Shown here: positions 1 to 5,312 of the stretch, one piece after another
How the letters are laid out: each line of letters opens with the position of its first letter
Position numbering within the stretch: the first letter of the stretch is position 1
NCBI GenBank assembly: GCA_031370485.1
Contig: JANMQK010000085.1
Coordinates: forward strand, 1-5,313
From: JANMQK01 sp031370485
GTDB taxonomy: Bacteria > Acidobacteriota > Polarisedimenticolia > Gp22-AA2
DNA: 5,313 bases
Direction: 5' to 3'
The notes under the pieces: generated by a model
What the model was told of the DNA's origin: nothing
Seen by the model: only the letters and a program-made list of their open reading frames with translations
The model's database searches: none
Translations under genes and position numbers: made by a program

Positions 1-446
1 CCGGTGCCGCTCTCCCCCTGTATCAGGACGGGGAGCGAACAGGCAGCCGCCTTGTCAATGAGCTGCTGGACGCCGCGCATGGCTTCGGTGGTGCCGATGA
101 TGCCGTGCGGGCGCGGCAGTGCCCCCTCGGCGCGCGGTCGGGCCTGGGGTGGGGCGGTGGGACGGCCGGCGGCAGGGCGGCCGGTCGCGGGAAGGCCTCC
201 CGCGGAGCGGGCGGGTTCCAGCCCGTCCCCCGCGTACGGCGGCGATTGGACGGAGTACATCGCCTGCTTGTTGAGCGCCACGATGACTCTCTTGGTCGCC
301 TCTTCCAGCATCTGGAGGTCATCCAGGTTCATGACGCTCTCCATGGTTTCGTGCCTTTCGGCGAGTGTGCGCGCCTGCCCGCCGACCCTTCTCAGATCAG
401 CGAGCAGGGCGTCGAGGTCCAACCGCTTCACCGGCGTAGCCGTCAT
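1..446 (-). CDS. Sigma-54-dependent transcriptional activator (bEBP), N-terminal part, truncated by window edge
   Basis: This frame is open from an ATG at 446-444 to the left edge, giving 148 complete codons. The last visible residues, LPVLIQGESGTG, are the start of the Walker A motif (GESGTGKE) of the AAA+ domain of NtrC-type activators, and the preceding HGIIGTTEAMRGVQQLIDKA is the standard entry to that domain. These proteins hydrolyse ATP to open promoters bound by sigma-54 RNA polymerase. The first 65 or so residues look helical and charged (LDLDALLADLRR, NLDDLQMLEEATKRVIVALN). Residues 68-113 form a Pro/Ala/Gly/Arg-rich linker. I see no receiver domain, and there is too little room for one or for a typical GAF or PAS domain. 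The start is supported by GGAGG nine bases upstream and by a sigma-54 promoter ahead of it. The rest of the ATPase, the GAFTGA loop and any Fis-type helix-turn-helix lie outside the window. Confidence 0.9.
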   Translation of the reverse strand, partial: MTATPVKRLDLDALLADLRRVGGQARTLAERHETMESVMNLDDLQMLEEATKRVIVALNKQAMYSVQSPPYAGDGLEPARSAGGLPATGRPAAGRPTAPPQARPRAEGALPRPHGIIGTTEAMRGVQQLIDKAAACSLPVLIQGESGT

Positions 447-455
447 CCCGTCCGT

Positions 456-460
456 CCTCC
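456..460 (-). promoter_or_regulatory. Ribosome binding site of the sigma-54 activator gene
   Basis: GGAGG on the minus strand lies nine bases before the ATG at 446. It fixes this ATG as the start in preference to the internal Met codons at residues 35 and 39. Confidence 0.75.
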
Positions 461-504
461 GTTTCGGCCGGCCCCCTGGCTGCATCCCGGCCGGCCCGGT
501 TCCG

Positions 505-517
505 TAGAGCAAGCGGG
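505..517. repeat. 13-bp inverted repeat, left copy (pairs with 802-814)
   Basis: The minus strand here reads CCCGCTTGCTCTA, identical to the plus strand at 802-814. The left copy includes the -12 element of the sigma-54 promoter. The right copy includes the start of the -10 box of the rightward promoter. The two copies therefore point away from the middle of the intergenic region. Confidence 0.6.
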
Positions 518-523
518 GGGCCA
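508..523 (-). promoter_or_regulatory. Sigma-54 (-24/-12) promoter of the activator gene
   Basis: The minus strand reads TGGCCCCCCGCTTGCT. It has TGGC at -24 and TTGCT at -12, with exactly the 10-base spacing between the invariant GG and GC that sigma-54 (RpoN) requires (consensus TGGCACG-N4-TTGCW). Transcription would start near 498, leaving a leader of about 50 nt with GGAGG at 460-456 before the ATG at 446. The gene downstream is itself a sigma-54 activator, so this points to autoregulation. Confidence 0.7.
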
Positions 524-606
524 GGGGCGGACGCTGCCAGACGTCAGGAAATGGACGCCGCGCAATCGGCTGGTGGGGCAGGAGATCGGCCGGACGCGCC
601 TTCAAG

Positions 607-621
607 TGACACGCCGTGTCC
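607..621. promoter_or_regulatory. Palindromic operator/enhancer site A
   Basis: TGACACGCCGTGTCC, centred on 614, contains a perfect inverted repeat GACAC-GCC-GTGTC (608-620). It aligns without gaps to the two sites at 643-657 and 673-687, with half-site consensus TGTCAC. Its centre is about 116 bp upstream of the start predicted for the sigma-54 promoter, a usual enhancer position for a bEBP. Confidence 0.55.
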
Positions 622-642
622 CGTTCGGGGCCGGTCCCGATC

Positions 643-657
643 TGTCACACTGTGATA
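643..657. promoter_or_regulatory. Palindromic operator/enhancer site B
   Basis: TGTCACACTGTGATA, centred on 650, has the perfect core TCACA-C-TGTGA. It matches site C at 11 of 15 positions and lies 36 bp from site A and 30 bp from site C. Its centre is about 152 bp upstream of the predicted sigma-54 start. The likeliest binder is the adjacent activator, but that is inference. Confidence 0.6.
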
Positions 658-672
658 AGCGGCCCGGGCGGG

Positions 673-687
673 CGTCACACTATGACA
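673..687. promoter_or_regulatory. Palindromic operator/enhancer site C
   Basis: CGTCACACTATGACA, centred on 680, has GTCA and TGAC arms and one mismatched pair in the inner core. It shares GTCACACT and TGA with site B. It lies about 182 bp upstream of the predicted sigma-54 start and overlaps a possible sigma-70 -10 box on the minus strand (682-687). Confidence 0.6.
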
Positions 688-710
688 CGCTCCCTCGGGT
701 CGTGTTTCAA
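682..710 (-). promoter_or_regulatory. Possible secondary sigma-70-type promoter for the activator gene
   Basis: On the minus strand TTGAAA (710-705) and TGTCAT (687-682) are separated by 17 bases, matching the sigma-70 consensus at 5/6 and 4/6. If real, it would give a basal transcript with a leader of about 230 nt, and palindrome C would cover its -10 box. Weak matches of this kind occur by chance, so this is only a candidate. Confidence 0.25.
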
Positions 711-788
711 CCCGGCAATGACTCCATACCGGCTGAAGGTGTCTCGCACCGGTCACATCATGAACTCTCTACTGGTGCGTAGGTCACC

Positions 789-816
789 TTGACACCCTCC
801 ACCCGCTTGCTCTAGT
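789..816 (+). promoter_or_regulatory. Sigma-70-type promoter of the secreted repeat protein
   Basis: A perfect TTGACA -35 box (789-794), a 16-base spacer and TCTAGT (811-816; 4/6 match to TATAAT) form a plausible promoter. Transcription would start near 823 and leave a leader of about 190 nt before the ATG at 1013. The -35 box is the right arm of a small inverted repeat, GGTCAC-C-TTGACA (782-794), whose half-sites resemble those of the palindromes at 607-687. Confidence 0.5.
802..814. repeat. 13-bp inverted repeat, right copy (pairs with 505-517)
   Basis: CCCGCTTGCTCTA on the plus strand matches the minus strand at 517-505. Here the bases expected to be GG at -24 are CC (797-798 region), so this copy is not itself a sigma-54 promoter. 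Confidence 0.6.
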
Positions 817-896
817 GTGTCATTAAGTCTCCACTATGATTCTCATTGATGCAATACGGCGCTTGCCGAAGGGTCTTTGGGTGCGCGGTTCAGCGT

Positions 897-957
897 TTGG
901 CATCCCTGCCCATCAGACGAGGCTCTCCCGCCATCTGCTTTCAAGATGGTGTGCCAA
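897..957 (+). promoter_or_regulatory. Possible structured 5' leader RNA
   Basis: An outer helix TTGGCA (897-902) with TGCCAA (952-957) encloses an inner hairpin of CGCCATCT (929-936) with AGATGGTG (944-951), one pair being G-U, around a 7-base loop. A 26-base unpaired stretch lies between the two left arms. No known riboswitch class is recognised. The arms are short and the evidence is only complementarity. Confidence 0.3.
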
Positions 958-988
958 GGCTATCGCAAGGTCAGCGCGTCCATCCGTA

Positions 989-1005
989 CCATCTGATGAT
1001 GGAGG
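989..1005 (+). promoter_or_regulatory. Hairpin touching the ribosome binding site, with SD GGAGG
   Basis: GGAGG at 1001-1005 sits seven bases before the ATG at 1013 and decides that start over the in-frame ATG at 836. CCATC (989-993) can pair with GATGG (998-1002) across a TGAT loop, covering the first two bases of the Shine-Dalgarno sequence. CCATCT (989-994) could instead pair with AGATGG at 944-949, so the two folds compete. Confidence 0.5.
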
Positions 1006-1012
1006 CAGGACA

Positions 1013-3016
1013 ATGAGGAGAGTCCTTGCATTTCCCATGCGCGTACAACGGCTGATCCCGCTCACGCTGCTCTCGCTGTGCCTGACCGGCATCATTGCCT
1101 TCGCGCCCGCCGCATTCCCTCAGGTGGCGCCAACGGCCCCCGCCAGCCCCTCGCGATTCTCGCGGCCGGACGTCGTGATGAATCCACCCTTTCAAGCCGG
1201 CCACGCGCCCGGGACGACCGCCGACATCCACGGCCGCGGATTTCAGGCGGGCAGGACAGCGCAGGCGCTCTTCACCGATGCCCCAAGTGCCCTCAGCTAT
1301 CAGCAACTCAAGGTGTTTGGGCGCCTGTCAGGACAGTCAGGGCCATTTGGGGAAGTCATCCAGGGAACGGATGGCGCGCTCTACGGCACGACACATCAGG
1401 ACGGCACCAGCGGCAATGGCACGATTTTCAAGCTGAATCCGGACGGCACCGGCTTCACATTCCTCCTGAACTTCGACTATTCGACAACCGGCGGTCAGCC
1501 CTATGCCGGGTTGATCCGGGGAACGGACGGCGCGCTTTACGGCACGGCCTCCAACGGAGGCAGCAGGGGCGCTGGCACGGTGTTCAAGCTGAATCCGGAC
1601 GGCACCGGCTTCGCGGTCCTCAAGAACTTCGACTCGGCCACGACCGGCGGGTTCCTCCGAGGCAGGCTGATGCAGGGAACCGAGGGCGCGCTCTACGGCA
1701 CGGCCGGTGAGGGCGGCAGCAACAACAATGGCACGGTGTTCAAGCTGAACCCGGACGGCACCGGTTTCACCGTCCTCCAGAATTTCAACTACACAACGAC
1801 AGGTGGCAACCCCGATGCCGGGCTGATGCAGGGAGTGGACGGCGCGCTTTACGGCACCACCTCCAACGGCGGCAGCGGGGGCGCTGGCACCGTGTTCAGG
1901 CTGAACCCGGACGGCACCGGCTTCACGGTCATAAAGAACCTCGACTCTCCCACGACTGGAGGTTCCTCCGAGGCCAGGCTGATGCAGGGAACCGACGGCG
2001 CGCTCTACGGCACGGCCGCCACCGGCGGCAGCAGCGTCTATGGCACGGCATTCAAGCTGAACCCCGACGGCACCGGCTTCACGGTCCTCAAGAACTTCGA
2101 CTATGTCTCGGGAGGTGCCCCCTATGCTGGTCTGATACAGGGAACGGACGGCGCGCTCTACGGCACGGCCGTTACGGGCGGCAACAGCGGCTATGGCACG
2201 GCGTTCAAGGTGAACACGGACGGCACCGGTTTCGAGGTCCTCCATCACTTCGACTTCCCGACCGGTGGTTACCCCTTTGCCGGCCTGCTGCAGGCGTCGG
2301 ACGGCAACCTTTACGGAACGACCGTGCTTAGCGGCAACCATACAGCCGGCACCGTGTTCCGGCTTGTCTTCCCGCTGTGTGCAGGCAGGCCCGACGGCAC
2401 CGTCTGCGACGACGGGAACGCCTGCACGCAGATTGACACGTGCCAGTCGGAAACCTGCGCCGGCTCCGGCCTGCTCGACTGCGACGACCACAACCCGTGC
2501 ACGACCGACTCTTGTGACCCGGCAATAGGCTGCCTGCACGCGCCGACAGACACAGATGGCGATGGCGTCGGCGACGTCTGCGACAACTGCCCGGCCCACT
2601 TCAATCCATCGCAGGCCGACACCGACCTCGACGGGGTGGGCGATGTCTGCGACAACTGCCCGACGATACCGAACGCGACGCAGGATCCGGCCTACTGCGT
2701 CCAGAGGGTGATCAACATCACGGCCGCGAAGCTCGTGAAGAGCACCGCCATCGTGACATGGCAAACCACGGTCGAGGTGACCCCGATCACCTTCAACGTG
2801 GTCAAGGAGCAGTTCAGCAAGAAGCGCGGAGTCTTCAAGAATCGCAGGCAGTTCAACGCCACCCCGATCCCGTGCCAGCAGTGCGTCGGCGGAATCGGCG
2901 ACTCATATAGTTTCATCGTGGTCAAGGGAGCGGGCGATCGCAAGAACATCTACATCGAGATGATCGACGAGACCACCCACGCCAAGCAGGTCTTCGGGCC
3001 CGCCGTGCGTCAGTAG
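1013..3016 (+). CDS. Secreted GloVer-repeat (beta-propeller-like) protein with Cys-rich and thrombospondin type 3 repeats
   Basis: This is a predicted exported protein of 667 residues. Residues 1-36 form a signal peptide, with Arg at 2, 3, 10 and 13 and then the hydrophobic LIPLTLLSLCLTGIIAFA; there is no clear lipobox. Residues 99-453 hold seven repeats of 51-52 residues with the pattern QGTDGALYGT..GG...GTVFKLNPDGTGF, as in the GloVer family (TIGR03803, 'choice-of-anchor tandem repeat'). Residues 456-511 are a Cys-rich module (DGTVCDDGNACT, NPCTTDSC). Residues 513-550 carry two thrombospondin type 3 repeats (DGDGVGDVCDNCP and DLDGVGDVCDNCP), which in known proteins bind calcium. Residues 563-667 look like a beta domain (VTWQTT near 581-586, a CQQC pair at 621-624, QVFGPAVR at the end). 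The start at 1013 is chosen because GGAGG precedes it and a signal peptide follows at once; the frame stays open back to an ATG at 836, which would bury the signal. A role at the cell surface, in binding or adhesion, is inference. No catalytic motif is seen. Confidence 0.85.
   Translation: MRRVLAFPMRVQRLIPLTLLSLCLTGIIAFAPAAFPQVAPTAPASPSRFSRPDVVMNPPFQAGHAPGTTADIHGRGFQAGRTAQALFTDAPSALSYQQLKVFGRLSGQSGPFGEVIQGTDGALYGTTHQDGTSGNGTIFKLNPDGTGFTFLLNFDYSTTGGQPYAGLIRGTDGALYGTASNGGSRGAGTVFKLNPDGTGFAVLKNFDSATTGGFLRGRLMQGTEGALYGTAGEGGSNNNGTVFKLNPDGTGFTVLQNFNYTTTGGNPDAGLMQGVDGALYGTTSNGGSGGAGTVFRLNPDGTGFTVIKNLDSPTTGGSSEARLMQGTDGALYGTAATGGSSVYGTAFKLNPDGTGFTVLKNFDYVSGGAPYAGLIQGTDGALYGTAVTGGNSGYGTAFKVNTDGTGFEVLHHFDFPTGGYPFAGLLQASDGNLYGTTVLSGNHTAGTVFRLVFPLCAGRPDGTVCDDGNACTQIDTCQSETCAGSGLLDCDDHNPCTTDSCDPAIGCLHAPTDTDGDGVGDVCDNCPAHFNPSQADTDLDGVGDVCDNCPTIPNATQDPAYCVQRVINITAAKLVKSTAIVTWQTTVEVTPITFNVVKEQFSKKRGVFKNRRQFNATPIPCQQCVGGIGDSYSFIVVKGAGDRKNIYIEMIDETTHAKQVFGPAVRQ
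1307..2371 (+). repeat. Coding tandem repeat, period 156/153 bp, seven units
   Basis: The codon for the Q (or R) of the QGTDGALYGT motif recurs at 1361, 1517, 1673, 1829, 1985, 2138 and 2291, so the period is 156 bp four times and then 153 bp twice. The nucleotide sequence is also well conserved (for example GACGGCACCGG recurs in nearly every unit), pointing to fairly recent duplication. Units 2 and 4 resemble each other (SNGGSRGAG and SNGGSGGAG), as do units 3 and 5 (RLMQGTEGALYGTA and RLMQGTDGALYGTA), so the array partly grew in 312-bp steps of two units. Confidence 0.9.
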
Positions 3017-3072
3017 GAGGATAGGGAGAGGTTCGCATTGGACGATTCTCGATCTCGTTCCGCTCGATCGCG
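3017..3072. other. Convergent intergenic gap (56 bases)
   Basis: The secreted-protein gene and the membrane-protein gene end facing each other across 56 bases. I find no GC-rich hairpin followed by a T run on either strand, so any terminator here is factor-dependent or lies within the coding sequence. An 8-bp direct repeat CGATCGCG (3065-3072 and 3095-3102) is probably chance. Confidence 0.5.
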
Positions 3073-5079
3073 CTAATCCACCGCCGGGATCTCCCGATCG
3101 CGCCCAGCCTCCGGATTGAGGCGGCGCGCCTTCGCGAGACACCGTTCGGCAGCCGCGAAGTCATCCTGAACCCCCGCTTCGCCCGATCGTTGTCGAGCCG
3201 CCCCGCGTGCGGCGAACGCGCGTCCGAGGTGCCGCCAGGCGATGTCGTCATCCGGAAGCTTCTCGACGACCTTCTGAAACAACGCCAGGGCCTGGTCGAA
3301 AAGCCCGGCGGTCGCCAGGGACTGGCCGACCGGCAGCAAGGCCGCGTCGATGAAATTGTCCGCGCGCGCGTACCGGGCGATGAGGGAGGCGGGGTCGGCC
3401 TCGCGAAGCAGCCGGGCGGACCGGCGGGCGAGATTCTCCTGGTCGCCGGTCGTGCGGATGAACAGCAGGCTGCGGCCGTCGATCTGGACGACGGCCCACC
3501 CCGGATCGGCGACGAGCGCGAGCGCGAGCGGCAGCGAGTCCTGCCAGCTGAGAAGCGCCGCGTCCACCCCGAGACTTTCGAAGACCGGGCTGTACGGCTG
3601 TTCGGCCCGGCGGAGCCTCCGGTTCCCGGCCATCACCTCGGGAGGGTAGGCCCAGGTGTTGCTGAGGATCGGCACCTCGCGGTGCGGATGGGTGAAGAAG
3701 TGCAGGTTCGAGGAGTTGCCCAGATCACACCAGACGCGCCTTCCCGGCAGGTGCTCGTCGAGCCACCCCGCGGCCTCCAGTGGCACCTCGATGCGCGAGA
3801 TCCCGATGCCGAAACGGATGGGGTGCCCCTCCTCACGGTAAAAGCGGCTGGAGGCGATGCCGAAGGTAAGGACCGACGCGGCCGCGAGGACGAGCGCAGC
3901 GGTCACCCGTTCCGCCCGCGCCCCCGGGGATGACCGAAGGCCCAACGCCGCCAGCGACGCCGGGATGATGACAAGGGCCCCGGCGCCGACATTTCGCCGC
4001 ATGGCCAAAGACACCAGCATCATGCCGGCGATCATCAGGAAAAGCGCCCCGCGCCGCCGCAGGATGGCTCCGAGGCTGCCGGCGCCCGCAAGAACCAGCA
4101 GAAGCAGGAAAGCGTATCCCCACACCCCCGAGGGGAACCCGCTGCGGATCGTTTCACGGAATTCCAGGATGTGCGACCAGGGGTGTGCTCCTGCCTGCTG
4201 TCCGCCGATGCCGTTTTCTCTCAGGTAGATCAACGTCTGGAGGGGGAGGGCCGCCAGCCTCCAGCCCCACGGGTTGAGAAAACAGGCGAGCCCCATCCCG
4301 ACCTGCAGGACGACCAGGCGCTTCGTCTCGTTTCGAAGCGCGTTGGCCTTCCGGTCCGCCCCGCGCCGGACGAATCGGTGCCACGCCCCGCGGACCAGGC
4401 GATCCGCGAGGATAGCCCCGGTCAGGGCAACCCCAAGCAGGAAATAGCTGTGAAGGTTCACGAAGACGATTTGCACGGCGATGATGGCGGCCACGGTGCG
4501 CCAGCGGGGAAGCGTGATCCCGGGGTCGCCGCGCAGGGTCTCCGCCAGCAACAGCAATTCGAGCGCCAGGGCGACATGGCCGAAAAGCTCCGGCCGCAGG
4601 TTGAGCCGCGAGAACGACACCAGGCCGAAAAGGATCACGCCTGCGGCCGCCGCCGTCGAGGTAACGCGCAGCCGGCGCATGGCGCCGAGCATCAGGGCCG
4701 AGGTCGCCACGACGAGGAGCGAAGTAAGGACGCAGAGGCCCCCGATGCCCGCCATCCGGTGGACCGCCGCCATCACGATCTGGCTCAGCCAGTTGGCGTT
4801 CGGAAAGCGGTAGCGTCCCTCCTGGTCGTACCAGCACCCAGGTCCGGGAGCGGGTCGCTCCCCGGGCGACGTTCCGGGCGATGGCAGCGTGTAGATATAG
4901 GGATTGTGGTCGACGATTCGTCCGGTCTCGAGGAACTGGTCGCCGTAGGCGAGGTGATACCCGAGATCGACCGTTGTCAGGGTGCGCAGGCCGAGCGCAC
5001 CGGCGCACACCAGGGCGGCCAGCAGCGCCGCGGCCGGGGCGATGACAAGACCTCCGGGTTCCTGGTTCTGGATGCGCAT
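3073..5079 (-). CDS. Polytopic membrane protein, GT-C glycosyltransferase-like, with C-terminal TPRs
   Basis: The product has 668 residues. About ten hydrophobic helices can be seen, at roughly 11-32, 112-133, 143-155, 165-180, 196-228 (perhaps two), 255-270, 320-341, 345-361, 366-382 and 392-411. Between the first two lies a periplasmic-type loop with DLGYHLAYGDQFLETGRI (38-55), NPYIYT (59-64) and NANWLSQ (94-100), followed by RPELFGH (162-168). This order of motifs is typical of a widespread group of poorly characterised membrane proteins related to GT-C glycosyltransferases, which use lipid-linked sugars. Residues 412-545 form a soluble domain (WLDEHLPGRRVWCDLGN at 439-455). Residues 578-656 hold about two TPR-like helical pairs (QALALFQKVVEKLPDDDIAW), the second with an Arg/Gly insertion. 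The ATG at 5079 follows AAGGG by seven bases. Enzyme activity and substrate are not shown by the sequence. The membrane topology is confident; the GT-C assignment is moderate. Confidence 0.75.
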   Translation of the reverse strand: MRIQNQEPGGLVIAPAAALLAALVCAGALGLRTLTTVDLGYHLAYGDQFLETGRIVDHNPYIYTLPSPGTSPGERPAPGPGCWYDQEGRYRFPNANWLSQIVMAAVHRMAGIGGLCVLTSLLVVATSALMLGAMRRLRVTSTAAAAGVILFGLVSFSRLNLRPELFGHVALALELLLLAETLRGDPGITLPRWRTVAAIIAVQIVFVNLHSYFLLGVALTGAILADRLVRGAWHRFVRRGADRKANALRNETKRLVVLQVGMGLACFLNPWGWRLAALPLQTLIYLRENGIGGQQAGAHPWSHILEFRETIRSGFPSGVWGYAFLLLLVLAGAGSLGAILRRRGALFLMIAGMMLVSLAMRRNVGAGALVIIPASLAALGLRSSPGARAERVTAALVLAAASVLTFGIASSRFYREEGHPIRFGIGISRIEVPLEAAGWLDEHLPGRRVWCDLGNSSNLHFFTHPHREVPILSNTWAYPPEVMAGNRRLRRAEQPYSPVFESLGVDAALLSWQDSLPLALALVADPGWAVVQIDGRSLLFIRTTGDQENLARRSARLLREADPASLIARYARADNFIDAALLPVGQSLATAGLFDQALALFQKVVEKLPDDDIAWRHLGRAFAARGAARQRSGEAGVQDDFAAAERCLAKARRLNPEAGRDREIPAVD

Positions 5080-5086
5080 CGCCTCG

Positions 5087-5091
5087 CCCTT
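5087..5091 (-). promoter_or_regulatory. Ribosome binding site of the membrane-protein gene
   Basis: AAGGG on the minus strand lies seven bases before the ATG at 5079. A GAGG (5085-5082) also lies nearby but only two bases from the start, too close to be the main site. Confidence 0.5.
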
Positions 5092-5110
5092 GATACTGCG
5101 CGGGAGGGTG

Positions 5111-5132
5111 CCCCGGGGTGGCCGGGCCGGCC
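5111..5132 (-). other. GC-rich palindromes between the two minus-strand genes
   Basis: CCCCGGGG (5111-5118) and GGCCG-GGC-CGGCC (5120-5132) are self-complementary and lie in the 62-base gap between two genes on the same strand. No T run follows, so this is not a clear terminator. It could be an RNA processing or stability element, or simply high GC content. Confidence 0.3.
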
Positions 5133-5141
5133 CTATCGGAC

Positions 5142-5312
5142 CTACCGGTGGTCCTGGGCGGCGCGACTCATGACGATCCCCATGATTTCTTCGCGGGTGC
5201 GGACGTTGAAGAAGCGGTAATTGGTGTAAGTCTGCTCGACGCGGTAGACGGGAGACTCATGGAATCGTTCCGTCGTTCCCCGCCCCGTCATGACGTACTG
5301 TGACAGGGCGAT
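5142..5312 (-). CDS. C-terminal end of an unidentified protein, truncated by window edge
   Basis: The minus strand is open from the right edge to a TAG at 5144-5142, giving 56 residues that start IALSQYVMTGRGTTERF and end MGIVMSRAAQDHR. Most codons end in G or C, as in the neighbouring genes, which favours a true coding frame. The middle (VYRVEQTYTNYRFFNVRTRE) reads like beta strands followed by a helix. I do not recognise a family. It lies 62 bases upstream of the membrane-protein gene on the same strand, so the two may form an operon. An overlapping plus-strand frame (5118-5303) looks like a shadow. Confidence 0.6.
   Translation of the reverse strand: MALSQYVMTGRGTTERFHESPVYRVEQTYTNYRFFNVRTREEIMGIVMSRAAQDHR

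Larger units (their letters stand above)
447..1012. other. Divergent intergenic control region (566 bases)
   Basis: This gene-free stretch separates the minus-strand activator from the plus-strand secreted protein. From left to right it holds the activator's ribosome site and sigma-54 promoter, three 15-bp palindromes, a weaker copy near 751-765, a sigma-70-like promoter facing right, and a leader of about 190 nt that can fold. Open frames cross it, notably one on the plus strand from 105 to 782, but this runs antisense over the activator gene and resembles no protein I recognise. Confidence 0.8.

Noticed and set aside
4..507. Plus-strand open frame of 167 codons at the left end
   Set aside because: It lies antisense to the activator gene, whose minus-strand frame contains a clear Walker A motif and a ribosome site.
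105..782. Plus-strand open frame of 225 codons into the intergenic region
   Set aside because: The Arg/Gly-rich composition is typical of a shadow frame. It overlaps the activator in antisense and crosses the promoter elements.
836..1012. In-frame upstream start at 836 adding 59 residues to the secreted protein
   Set aside because: It has no ribosome site, lies only about 13 bases after the predicted transcript start, and would bury the signal peptide. GGAGG before 1013 is a much better start.
1417..2205. Repeated TGGCACG motifs resembling sigma-54 -24 elements
   Set aside because: They encode the conserved GT of the GloVer repeat, and no GC falls at the required -12 spacing.
1337..2764. 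Long antisense open frame of 475 codons across the repeat gene
   Set aside because: It is the mirror of a GC-rich, periodic coding repeat, so stops are avoided in every unit at once. The plus-strand frame has a ribosome site, a signal peptide and recognised domains.
3017..3110. Possible bidirectional terminator between the convergent genes
   Set aside because: No stable hairpin with a T run was found on either strand. The repeated CGATCGCG is too short to support a claim.
4171..5220. Plus-strand open frame of 349 codons over the membrane-protein gene
   Set aside because: The protein is rich in Arg, Gln, Asp and Gly with no recognisable domain. The minus-strand frame encodes coherent transmembrane helices and motifs.
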